From positions 1-58,536 of the forward strand of contig ADNK01000552.1 in assembly GCA_000320545.1 (NCBI GenBank): DNA of 58,536 nucleotides, written 5' to 3'. This DNA is from Bigelowiella natans CCMP2755 (taxonomy: Eukaryota; Cercozoa; Chlorarachniophyceae). Both the position numbers and the translations under genes were made by a program. Numbering within the stretch: position 1 is the stretch's first letter; each line of letters begins with the position of its first letter. A model generated the notes under the pieces. That model ran no database searches, had not been told where the DNA came from, and worked only from the letters and a program-made list of their open reading frames with translations. Below are positions 35,863 to 46,758 of the stretch, piece after piece.

Positions 35863-37545
35863 GTGGATGCAAGCAGGAAAATGAGCATCTTAATAATTTA
35901 TGTGTTCTTCATATGTGGTGCCGAATCTATTTGGAGAAGTGATGGCATTGAAAATTCACTTCATAATTCTGCCGAATTGGCTGAGATAGAAGGGAAATCT
36001 TCATCCGACATTTCTAACATAATGGGTGAAAGCACAATTTTAACCCGCCTCGAACGTCGAACATTTAGTGCAGAGACTCGTAGGGAAATATTCAAATCTC
36101 TAGCTTCACTTCGCGATCAGCATCTAGATATTGATGCAACCCCAATGAAGTTGGTTACGAGGGAAAACTACAAGATTCTTCTCCATCAACATCGCTCAGA
36201 GTTTACAGGAAAAATCAGTGTTGGAACTCCAGGTCCTGATAGCTAAAAATGTTCTCCGCAATTCGACTGATTTATGAAACGAAATGCAATGTAATGTTCA
36301 GAGCAAACGGAGGAATGTATTATGGACACCGGATCCTCAACTGCTTGGATCTTCTCAACGAAATGCACAGACCCCATGTGCGTATCAAAGGATAATCCCT
36401 TCGATTCATCCAAATCTTCCACATATATCCCAACAAATCATCACGTAAAAGTTACATTTGGGAGTGGTTCTCTTACTGGGCAGCTTGCAGTGGACACCAT
36501 TAAACTGGGGGGGGTCACAATGCTTCAGCAAGGTTTCGGGGAGATCCTGAAACCTGATGGATCGGTTGTTCCTTTTCCACGTACATTTGATCAGATGTCT
36601 TGAATTAAATGCTGCTTATACCTTGCAATTAGGTTTTCGAACAGGAGTTCGGAGGAATTTGCGGATTGTCATTTCCAATGTCATCCCACAACATCAGTCT
36701 TCTCGAAGGACTTCGACGAAGTCAGGACCTAACCAAAAAGTCAATTACATTCTACTATGGGAAGGAAGAATCTGCCATGTTTCTCGGAGAACCAAAGAAT
36801 TATGGGAGCATCAATTGGTATCCTGTTTCTGAACCAAAGTACTGGGAGACGCCACTGAAAGATGTAACGGTAATTTCAATTCTTTCACGCTCATTCACTA
36901 AAAAACACATGAAGCGAATTGAGAGTATGGAAGGACAACACTAAAAGTTCGATCATTGAAACAGATCCAAGGAAAAAGTATTTTGGGTGAGAAGACTAGA
37001 AATTTCTCAGCAGTATTTGACACTGGAACTAGTATACTCACAACACCCAGTAAATACTTATCAATTGCAAAAAGTGTGCTGGAGGATATAGGGTACTTAT
37101 CATAAAGATTATACATGCTATACATGCTATGAAACATGATTGGTCAATTTGAAAAAATATATTTCTTTAGAATTACGTGCCAAATGATCCAAGCTGGACA
37201 GGTTTGCAGAGGATATATATTTCTTATTATGGATAACGTTTCTGTGATTCTGATATTGGTGGTAATGAATTGTACTAGGGTCCCAAAATTTGCTATCACT
37301 TCGACAAGAAGGCAGACATCTGCATAGATAATTGGTTTATGTTTGATGACGACATTTGCAAGGTATACACACCAATTATTAATGAATGGCGTATATGATT
37401 GGCGTATATTTTCCAGCCGGCTCTGGTGAGCCTTGACTTAAACACGGATCAAGGAGACATATTTATTTTGGGCCAACCCTTTCTTTGGGAGCACATTACC
37501 ACGTATGATTTTGAGAAGAACAGAGTCGGAGTAACCAAAATTTAA
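35863..37545 (+). CDS. Secreted pepsin-like aspartic protease (family A1)
   Basis: Aspartic endopeptidase of the cathepsin D/pepsin type. The N-terminus MDASRKMSILIIYVFFICG is a signal peptide (Met at 35881 is an alternative start). A propeptide of about 90 residues follows and leads to FTGKISVGTPG. After the intron, the first catalytic motif is IMDTGSSTAWIFSTKC, then FDSSKSSTYIP and VTFGSGSLTGQLAVDTIKLG (flap region). The next exon gives FEQEFGGICGLSFP (equivalent of DGILGLGFP). The second catalytic motif, FSAVFDTGTSILTTPSKYL, lies near 37.02 kb. Later exons give CYHFDKKADICI and DIFILGQPFLWEHITTYDF, ending VGVTKI and TAA at 37543. Both catalytic Asp residues are intact and Cys pairs are present. 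There is no C-terminal membrane segment. Confidence 0.93.
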
Positions 37546-38567
37546 TCACAACATCTGTTCCAAATTAAAAAAATATCAAGATTGATTGTCAGTGATTAAA
37601 CAATCACATGTCGTGCATGCAGAGTGCAGACATGGGCTCATTGCAACATGTGAAGATGCTGTGCCTCGGTGCATCCAAATTTGCGCGATCTTGTTCAGCT
37701 TCCACTAAACGCCTTGTTGCGCGCATCACTAGACGCACAGCCTAGACCATGATTCTGCTAGTCGAGCGATGGAGGCGCACACTTAGCGAACATCCAGTGA
37801 TGACACAAAACGACACAAGATGTTTTCCCAAGAATTTCATTCATGACTCTGCATCAAGGGGATGCAAGACACATGCGCATGTGCTAGCAGTGCGCACTTG
37901 CTCCATGGTGCTCATTGGCCTCATTGCATGCACCAATTCCAACAAAAGTTTTTGAGTGCACGCATGGCCGTTCAAAACTCCACGTGCATTTGATGGCTTG
38001 TTCCAATGCCCATCCCGCCGCCCATCATGCGATGTTTGAAGAGCCGTGATGTGATCGTTCCATTGAACTTTCTGTGAACACAAAGATGGATGTTGCCATG
38101 TTTCAATGAAATTTGCGAACGACGTGCCAGCAGCGCGCGATTGCACTTCAGTGATCGCTTGCAAAAAAGTTTCCGTCAGATTGTCATGGATTCAGCCTCA
38201 CGTACACATGTCGCCAGTGACAGTGTGCAGGTGTCTGCATCCTCGCATGCGAAATGCACCGCGTGCCTGGTTTTGCGACTCTTTGGATGATTTTTTGGGC
38301 AATTCGTTCCCTGCAACCCAGAAACACCCACCATCATAATACCCTCCTGACGGGAAAATACACATACTGAGAATAAACTCTGCGTAGAGAGGTAGGACCC
38401 CCCCCCCCCCCCCCCGCCTTTTCTCATTTTTCCTGAAAATTTTTATTTTTACCGTCGCCACCCTTGTTCTCACAATTTGGTTGCTTTGGTAAAGAAAAGT
38501 AGTGATTACCACTGAGCAGTCTTTCTCGATCGTGTGTTAGGAAGGTCTACTCGGCTAACGAACTACT
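37546..38567. other. Junction island 5 (tandem spacer): CATG/TGCA/GCGC-rich stretch, then poly-C
   Basis: Between the aspartic protease and the MFS gene, both on the plus strand. From about 37590 to 38290 the sequence is rich in CATG, GCATGC, TGCA, GCGC and CACATG words. Overlapping frames stay open on both strands, but none resembles a protein. A poly-C run at about 38399-38416 follows. This is the only island at a non-convergent junction. A small unrecognised minus-strand gene here is not excluded. Confidence 0.5.
38399..38416. repeat. Poly-C run
   Basis: Roughly 18 C in a row on the plus strand, upstream of the MFS start. Length is unreliable, as for other G/C homopolymers here. Confidence 0.8.
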
Positions 38568-39985
38568 ATGGCAGTATTTAATTACGGATGGGTGGTGGCT
38601 CTCTCGGGGTAACTTAGCTTTTGTCTTAGAAGTTCATTATCATTACATAACTTATAATCGTCATCGCCATTGTCATTACAATAATCATCATATCATACGG
38701 CTTCGAATCATAATACCCCCCTGTGGTGATCGACGATAGGTTTTTTATGCACCTCTGCCTGGGGACTCTGGTATGAATTAATTAATTAAACATTTTTTTA
38801 TAAGTAAGTTATCAAGTGTTCAAATATTGAGTACTACCTCTACAATTTCCTCAACTCCATCATGATATTATTCAGTATTGCTGGGGTGCACTCACGCCGT
38901 ATATCACGTCTTACCTCCGCAAGTTCGACCCGACTCTGCAGTATAGCGACACCATTATAGTATTTATGCTCACTCCGGTACAAAGGACTTCTTTTTCTAA
39001 GTTATAAGTTCAATGAAAAACCGTTCGATTGACAAAATAATCAATAGGCTGCGCAAGCAATGGCAATGCCTGTAAGTGGGATGATCGAGAAGAAGATTGG
39101 CCCTCGAATCACGGCACTAATCGGAGGCGTGATTTTTGCTGCGGGTGTAGCATTTTCAGCCTATGCGACGACCATAAGACAATTGGTAATCATTCATTAA
39201 AATAATCCACTCATATCATCCATTCATATTATATTCATATTGATATACAGTTGATTACATACGCCTTCACATTTGGTGTTGGTATGGGAATTGTATACAT
39301 GAATCCTATCACCTGTGGGATGAAATGGCTTCCTGACCGAAAAGGTGATGAAAACACAGAGTAGTTAGTTACTACTACTACTACACACGACAGTTCAACC
39401 ATGAACATTGTTGTATGTTCAAACAGGTGTAATCTCGGGAATTGTCGTAGCAGGATTTGGATTGGGGGGGGCATTCTTCAATGTGCTTGGAGCATAAATT
39501 TGTAACCCTGAAAACAAGCAACCTGATCCATTTTTTGACGAAGATGTTGCTGATCGAGTTCCATTAATGTTCATGGTAAGCTACCTACTAGTGCTTCTGA
39601 AACAGCAGCATGAATCCCATGTTGTCTGTCTCTTTTCCCCCATTTTCTCACAACAGTGATACGTCACAACAGTGATACGTCAATAATGTAGGTATTGGGA
39701 GCAGCATATTTCGTGATGATTACCCTCAGTGCTCTTCGTCTTAGAGATCCTACAGAGGAGGAGCTGCAACTTGTAATTCAATATCATTAGCTAAAATGGG
39801 CGTTTGCTCGAAAGATGACACCATGCTGTTGTTAGTAAGAACAACTTGTGTGTGCCCCGCACCTTCTTTGATCTCAATTGCTTCCTGCATATCCCTTGTC
39901 GTCGTCGCTATTCCTCCTTGTTATATATCTTCACGCCTCGGAGTTAAAATCTCAAGATTTGGAAGAGAGGACACCTATCAAGCCG

Positions 39986-40016
<31 letters not shown>

Positions 40017-40680
40017 CGGTGGTGGTATCATACGACGCAGCGGAAGCAAAATGGATGATGATGATGATGATGATGATGGTGATGGTGATGATGGGCGCAC
40101 ACCTTTACAAAAGATGATTGATGATATTTACATCGTACTTGTTGCCGTCGTCAGAAACCGCACCCTTCTCTGTCCAAAGATGTTGATCTTGCTGGTTTTC
40201 TCTGTGATGGAAGAGGATATCTTTTATGGGCTATGATGACTGCCACGACAATGGTACACTACCACACTGTATCTGGGAATATTAGTATCTAAAATTAATA
40301 CTAAGCAATAGCAGCAATGGTGTTGTTGTAGTTGTAGTAGCCCAAGGAAATTCAAAATCTTCATCTGTAACTTACACATTGTATAATACAGGAGTTTGAT
40401 TATTATACATTGTATTGATAAATGTTGTATGTTCTTAGGCTGGCATTTTGGTGATTGGAACTTACAAGACATATGGAAATCAGCACGGATTCACTGACCG
40501 CACTTTGACCATAATCGGCAGTATTACCCTAGTTCTTAACGGAGCAGGACGATTGTTCTATGGAGCTTTAGCTGACACTATTGGATTTAAAATGAGTATG
40601 GTGGCTTGCTTTTCACTGCAGGTCACTATATCATCATTTGATGTTCTCTCTCACATCCTCTCTCATACCCCCCTCCCCCC

Positions 40681-40740
<60 letters not shown>

Positions 40741-41681
40741 TGTGTGTTGGCAGTGAAGGCTATACATTTATATAAACGAATCAAGTTCAACATATATGAT
40801 TTACAAAGAAAAGCGCTATAAAAGCTTGTGCTGCATGTGTGTCTTGATCATTCAGTTTCAGTTTCATGATGCAATATCGTGCTTATACTCTTCCTGCACA
40901 CTCTTATTATTGTAATTCATCACCGTTCATTAGGCACTTATGGTCTTGTTCTTCGTCCCAAGTACAATATCCCCAATTCTCTACTGCTTAGTAGTGTGCG
41001 GAACTATTGCAAATTATGGTAATAATACAACGATGATGGTAACAGCAAGTATGCTCAGCCTATTTAGGTTGCATGAAGTTACTTGCCATTCATTGGATTA
41101 ATTCGTTTTCTTCTAACTTTCTCAATGAATTTATGTTCCTATTATTTGATCTATTTCTTCTACTACAACTACTCCCTCTGCGGGTGCGAACTTCCCCCTC
41201 TATCCCACTGCAACCGCAGAGATCTTCGGGACAAAGTATGTTGGTCAGAACTATGGTGTCGTTTTCAGTGGATTCGCAGCTGCAGGAATTCTTCTGAAAC
41301 TCGGTAAAAATAACAATATTCGTCTTGTAATGTATTGGTAATGTACAATTTGAGAGAGAGGGAGAGAGAGAGGTCCATGAAGCATCTCAACAATAAGAGG
41401 TTATTGCTCATTTCCTAGATACTTATATAGACTCCCTCTGGGTATGGTGGGAATGATGATGATAATGATGATTATTATTATTATATTTTGTATTGTCGAA
41501 GTGTGGCGAAACGAGTTACTACTTTTTATTTTCTCCACAATACTATCTCAAAAGATGCTGATATAACTCTTTTTTGCTTTAGGTTTGAGCGCAGGTTCTT
41601 GAGTTACGAGACTTTGATTCTCTTGACTAGTTTTGGCAGTGGCATGGGAGCAATAGGAGCCTACTCTCTGACGAGTCCATG

Positions 41682-41685
<4 letters not shown>
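38568..41685 (+). CDS. MFS transporter (oxalate/formate-antiporter-like, OFA family); contains an in-frame TAA and a non-AG acceptor
   Basis: Multi-exon membrane transporter. It starts MAVFNYGWVVALSG, followed by FFMHLCLGTL and YCWGALTPYITSYLRKFDP. Exon AQAMAMPVSGMIEKKIGPR carries the motif-A-like loop. Next are AFTFGVGMGIVYMNPITCGM and KWLPDRKGVISGIVVAGFGL. The second half includes HGFTDRTLTIIGSITLVLN, GRLFYGALADTIGFK, NFPLYPTATAEIFGTK and YVGQNYGVVFSGFAAAG. It ends AYSLTSPW with a TAG that is the first unit of a (TAG)n repeat. In exon 39.43-39.58 kb the frame reads FNVLGA-TAA-ICNPENKQPDP, with family-like sequence on both sides of the stop. The NFPLYPTATAE exon is preceded by CTGCGG where an AG acceptor is expected. 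Two such lesions suggest a decaying or pseudogene copy, or sequence error. Substrate unknown. Confidence 0.82.
39495..39497 (+). other. In-frame TAA within the MFS coding exon
   Basis: The phase is fixed by the preceding exon (DRK-GVISGIVVAGF) and by the following residues NPENKQPDPFFDEDVADRVP, which match the usual loop after this helix. The stop is therefore real in the given sequence and not a phase error. Confidence 0.8.

Positions 41686-41716
<31 letters not shown>
41683..41716. repeat. (TAG)n repeat that includes the MFS stop codon
   Basis: The last sense codon TGG is followed directly by about eleven TAG units in frame, so the gene ends in a row of stop codons. Confidence 0.9.
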
Positions 41717-41717
<1 letters not shown>

Positions 41718-41719
41718 CA

Positions 41720-42600
41720 AGTACAACATTATGTTTGTGGCTTCTGCTCCTTATTCTATGTTTTTCAATCCATTGCCATGACGCGGTAAGAGCCCATCAT
41801 AAAAAATGTGACGATATGATGCAATGCAAAATTAGGTGGGACAAGAAAGAAATATAGAGTAAACACTATTAAGATATATAGTGTATTGCATGTCTATCAT
41901 AGGTGACCAAAGCCGCAGTGTACACGATAATAGCTACGCTAGTTCTATGATCGAACGATCCATATTATACCTGCATGAGTCATCACTGCTGTGATGATTC
42001 GTAGCAATACGACGCATCATGCAACTAGTTCGATCCATAAGGCACAACATAATATACACGAAGTTTTAGAGATCGTGATTAGCTCTAGACGTACGTACGT
42101 ACAGATACTATATAGCTAGGAGCGTGCTGATGATCGAAGTTTCAATTCTTTCAATTGCACATATCATCCTAATAAAAGTAGCTGCGTTAACTGCAATACT
42201 GCAACGGCTACAGCAAACGCTTGTATTATAGCGCTGTTGGCTGCTACGCATAGAGACAAGCGTCTTTAGCTCTATGCGCGTATTCGTAGCTAGCTATCGA
42301 TATGTGTAGTGCGCACAAACCGATAACTAGGCGCGAGACACACAAACACACACGCATGCAAAGCATCACATTACAAGAACGTCAAAGTGATGCACGTATC
42401 GTATTCACGTGATGGACAGTGCTATGCAAAACATCTGCCTGGGCTATAGTTACATGATAATACCGTCAAGGTGAACATTGTCGCAACCCAACGCTTACGC
42501 AGAAGGACGTAACATGTCTTATGTTGTAAATAAGAACCGGATGAATTAGTTGCTTCAAACTTTCTTAGTCTCATCCCAAGTATTGTCCGGCATCATTTCG
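41720..42600. other. Junction island 6: CTAG/GTAC/CATG-rich spacer between convergent genes
   Basis: Between the MFS stop and the SNARE stop (42701). Words such as acgtacgtacgtac (near 42090), tagctagctatcgatatg (near 42285), GATC, CATG and ATCATGCA are frequent. There is no microsatellite and no ORF of note. In texture it resembles island 1 more than islands 2-5. Confidence 0.6.
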
Positions 42601-42700
42601 CAACTTCGAACTGCTATTTCTTAACGGAGGAGCTGTTTACCACGTTTATCAGAGGCTTTGATCCTTCCCCTAAAAATTGAATTTTATTACATCGAAGCAC

Positions 42701-43916
42701 TTACATGGAAATTTCGGAAGATTTTTTTAAAATGAACTCACTGCAGGATACTACATATCGCTGACCTATTTTAGAATTATACCTTTGGGCATCAATCTTC
42801 TCGCTTAGCTTTTCGTTGATTTCCTTAGTTTCTTTGAGCTGCTCGTTTTGTTCCTGGAAATTGAAAATTATCTACCTGAGCAATTTTCTAGATCATCTTG
42901 TACGTGTTTACCTTCGCAAGATCGTTAAGTACATCGAGCCCTTCAGAGATATCATCGAGTTTATTCGCTACTCTCCGTTCATGACGTTCTTCGTCATCAA
43001 GTCCTTCCTCCTGTAAAATTGCAAAGTTATTAGTTTGTGCCCATCATCCAGATAAATGCTTTAATAATACATTCTCATCAAGTCTGTTCCCCGGCTGCCA
43101 AGTTTTCACGACTTGTCCATGCTTCAATTACAAATGAAAGCACATAAATTAATCCTCAATTCTCAATTATTTGTATGCACCGAAATGCGAGTAGTGCAAG
43201 AGATAGGGGGAAGAGTGTCACGAGTAGTAGAGGAGGGAAGATGCACAGTTGGAAATAATGATAATAATAATAACAATAATAATGATACCCTTGCAGGGAG
43301 ATCGTCCTTCCTTTGCTTCTTGGTAGGACCAGCACTGAAATTTCAAAATCAGAGATACAGTTGATATCTATGGGTAAAATATTGGATAAAAGTCACTTAC
43401 GGGTGGCAACAGCATCAGCATAGTGCAAACAGACAGCACATTTCCATTCTGGAGAGCGAATGATCGGCTTGATCCATATTCTCTGATTAGAAACAGTGTT
43501 GTAAGGCTAAGTAGTTTTTGCTGAAGAGCAAGATTTGTTACCGTCGATTTCATCCAGGTCATCATTTACTTTATGAAGCTGCTCATTTTGCATTGCGAGT
43601 TTCTTATTGGTAGCCGCTCCCACCGACTGTTCCACAGATGCAAGCTCAAAATCCAAAATTGCATGCATAACGCAATTTAAATACCTGCGCTTCGTTAATC
43701 ATATCTTTTGTATCGTCAAGATCATCTTGGATGTCCTGTCTTTTGTGTTCAATTTGTTCCTTCATGGTCAATGGGGCTAATACAGATAAATTTTAGAATC
43801 ATTCCGTCTTCTACGATTGCAAAAATGGAAGGACCGTCGAAGCCATCATCCATCCCCTCATCCTCTTCAGGTCCCATCAAATCTTCACGCTTTTTGCGTC
43901 CACTCGCTCCAGGCAT
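42701..43916 (-). CDS. SNAP-25-like Qb+Qc SNARE protein
   Basis: Membrane-fusion protein with two SNARE helices. Start MPGASGRKKREDLMGPEEDE at 43916. The Qb helix spans three exons: TMKEQIEHKRQDIQDDLDDT, then SVGAATNKKLAMQNEQLHK and NDDLDEIDENMDQADHSL. Its central-layer residue is the Gln in MQNEQL. A linker (AGPTKKQRKDDLPAR) is followed by the Qc helix VANKLDDISEGLDVLNDLAK and EQNEQLKETKEINEKLSEK, with the central Gln in EQNEQL. It ends IDAQSEFILKKSSEISM with TAA at 42701-42703. There is no transmembrane segment and no Cys cluster in the linker, unlike neuronal SNAP-25. All junctions keep phase with GT-AG introns. It likely pairs with a syntaxin and a VAMP at the plasma membrane. Confidence 0.88.
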
Positions 43917-44595
43917 CGTTGGTTGTAGTTGGCGGTGTGTCGTTCAAAAGGAAGTAGTTTTAATGCGGATCCAGAGGGGGTAAGCAACTCTGGTAGGAGA
44001 CTGAATGGCTGCACAATTGGGGTCACATGAACAACAGTCTCAAGAGTATTCTCGCTGTCAGATGGGAAAATGAGAGCAGATGTTTTCATGGGTTCTTTCA
44101 ATAGAAAACAGGATTTCCTTCATATGGATAACACACCACGATAAACAATAATTTTTTTATATGTACGATGTATTAAATGTTCTTAGCATGATTATTTTTC
44201 TAAAAAATGTTCCTGTCGAATTATTTTTTGTAGATGTTTTATCGATATTATTATCCACCGTAAAGACGTTTCCTAGCCGTTTCATAAGTGACAGAAAGGA
44301 GCAGTTGTGAAAGAAACAGGAAACAGGGGGGGAGGGCTGGGTGAGTTGGCACGAATAAGAGGGCACAGGAAGCAACTGCACTCCTCTCCACCTCGCTGAT
44401 GTACACTCCAGATCCAGAGGAAATACGAATGCGATGGCTGCGAAGGCGCGGGCCCAAGCCGAAGCCTGGTGTTAAAAAGGGCATCCTGAGAGCAAGGGTC
44501 GGCGTCCTAGACTTCTAACCTGATAATTCTAAGAGCTCAGAAGGCTAGATAGGAGTTCGGTTTTAGTGACAAGATCTATTGCTTCAGTTCTACAG
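43917..44595. promoter_or_regulatory. Divergent spacer between the SNARE gene (-) and the RJL-type GTPase (+)
   Basis: About 0.7 kb that must hold both promoters and the first exon of the GTPase. ATG 44434 (MAAKARAQAEA) is a candidate start, but its donor phase does not fit the next recognised exon, so it is not accepted. Confidence 0.35.
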
Positions 44596-45993
44596 ATTCA
44601 TGATAGATCCGTGATACTAATCCAGGTGATGATTCTCGGCGATTGTGGGGTTGGCAAGTCGACGCTTTTAAAAGTAACCCATGCGTTGAGACTATTTAGA
44701 AATGTATGAGAGAGAAAGAAATAGAGGATTTACTTGCAACTAGTTAACGCTATATGCTATCTTTCACGCACTTGAGGCTAGCCTGCAGAGACTAATGTCT
44801 GACGCAATACCCAATGCTCCGATTGTAAGTGGAGTAACGCGAAGTCGCCACTTAATATTATTGCAAGATGCTTACGGGCGAAAAGTTACCAGCAAGTGAT
44901 AAAAGTGAAAGAAAAGGACGACGTTTCTCTCCGTGTGAGCCCACAGTCGGTGTGGAGCTGGTCTCCCGATCATTGATGGTCAAAGGCAATAGGTAGAGCT
45001 AGATTTTACTACTGCAGCGGTGCGTTATTTCTAGAAACAGTTTCCGTGTTCGAAAGTACTAACAGCCAGGGTTGAATCCATACATGTGTCGCTTATGGTG
45101 TCTCATTAGAATTCTCAAGATTCATTCTTGTAATATAGGATAGAGATGGCCATATGGGACTTTTCAGGAGATCCCGGTAATGTGATATTCTGAGCAAATC
45201 AAACACAACATACGAATGCTCCTATTTGCCTCGAACATTTTTGCTTGATTGAATTCTCAAAATTATTCAAAGTATCTCTGTGGGAGTAGTAACACCACAA
45301 TGCACACGTGGTGCTTGGTAGTCGCCGCCGTAATTAACACGATTTTATCAAGATCCCGATTTCCGAGCTCCTTTATTTGCATCTATCCTTGATATGAATT
45401 ATTTTTTCTCACCTTAGTGTTCAAGCTTGTCCGTGACCAGTTATATCGCTATTGCCAGGTATACGCACAAAATAATTTACACAACATTGAATAAATTGCA
45501 TCCATTAGTCGCTGGAGGGGGTTGGGGGATGGCTGCAGAATTGTTGTGAGACCAAATCTACAGCATCAACGAATTAAAACAAGGAGCATTCACAATTTAT
45601 CTTTCAATCAATAAGCTTGGAATCCTAGTCTTTGACGTCACGAAAAGAGAATCCTTCGTAAATCTTGGCAAGGTTCGCATTAGCATTACATTTGTTCCTT
45701 CCGCGGAGGGGAGGAGTCATCTGGGGATAAAGATGAAAACCTAATCGTTTGCGTTTGATTCATCTGACTAATATTCCCATGAACCAACCACCATTTCTAG
45801 TGGATCAAGGAAGCTGAGGCAGGGGGGGCGGGTGGTGGTCGTTCCGGTGAAAAGCTCACATTCGTCATTTGTGGGGCAAAAGCCGATCTGCGGTAATAAT
45901 ATGCGAGAGGCGACAGGGAATTCAATATTGGCTTAAAGAATTGTCACATAAGATTACCTCAATAGCTCCCTGTTCATAACAGAATGATGGGAT

Positions 45994-46036
<43 letters not shown>

Positions 46037-46579
46037 TGTATTAATTTCGTCTTTGAAACCTATTTCCTGACATCCAATTCCTTCCTACCCTTCGCATAGA
46101 GATAAAAGGACGGTCCCGAAGACAGAAGCACAAATTTGGGCTCGAACGCGAGGGTGGGGTTTGAGTTTTCACATTTCGCACCAAACGTGATCGATAAACC
46201 GAATGGATTGTCGTTGCAATTATACTTGGGTCCATAGAACGACCAATCCAATTTATGAGTCATTGAAGGCTCAAAATATTCAAGACTTTATGAATGATAA
46301 TGGTGATGATGATGAAAGCAGCGGCGGTGGTCTCGGTGCTACGATGGTGATAATATATGTTGATTACAGATATCGCTATTTTGAGTCGCCAGCACCTCCA
46401 TCATCGTCGTCCTCGACGTCGCCTAGCGGAAACCCTGACCTGGTAGATATATAGTAAGGAAAGAAGAAGAAGAAGAAGAAAAGGACGGGGAATACGAACA
46501 ATGGGTGGTGCCTTGATGATGATGAATATGTGCCCAACAGTTATTCACGATGATAACGACGAAGAGTGTACAGAATTGA
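44596..46579 (+). CDS. Rab-like small GTPase of RJL (DNAJC27-like) type, without its own J domain; 5' end not resolved
   Basis: Ras-superfamily GTPase. The first recognised exon gives RSVILIQVMILGDCGVGKST (P-loop GDCGVGKS). Later exons give PCEPTVGVELVSRSL (switch I, Thr present), IEMAIWDFSGDP (G3, where DxxG is normal), VFKLVRDQLYRYCQ, LGILVFDVTKRESFVNLGK, LTFVICGAKADL (G4 position, NKxD replaced by AKAD), DKRTVPKTEAQIWARTRG and YRYFESPAPP (G5 region). The last exon is LFTMITTKSVQN with TGA at 46577. The run FxxVRxxxY, GILVxDVxxxxSF, VxxxEAxxWAxxxG is characteristic of RJL proteins. No C-terminal Cys prenylation motif is present, as in RJLs. RJLs normally carry a C-terminal J domain; here the next gene encodes one. 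Confidence 0.8.
45998..46034. repeat. (TA)n in a GTPase intron
   Basis: About 37 bases of TA repeat between the AKADL exon and the DKRTVPKTEA exon. Confidence 0.85.
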
Positions 46580-46687
46580 GCTGATGCTTGATCCTGATTC
46601 TGGGCACTTGATGTTGCAACCAAATATCCTCATTTTAAGTAGACCAACACGGTCTCTTGTTAACTGAGGAGATTCTGCGTGAATGAA

Positions 46688-46723
<36 letters not shown>

Positions 46724-46758
46724 GTCGTTAAATCATATGATTGTATTTGTTTTGTGCA

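Noticed and set aside
37841-38164. Minus-strand ORF (MQAITEVQSRAAGTSF) as a small gene between the aspartic protease and MFS genes
   Set aside because: It lies within a palindromic-word island, has no recognisable domain, and overlaps other open frames; coding status is unsupported.
39495-39497. Alternative genetic code in which TAA is sense
   Set aside because: Well-defined genes in the window (S17, methyltransferase, aspartic protease, selenoprotein, SNARE) end with TAA at the expected family C-terminus.
44434-44470. ATG 44434 (MAAKARAQAEA) as the start of the RJL-type GTPase
   Set aside because: Its donor leaves two bases that create a stop with the acceptors available for the P-loop exon.
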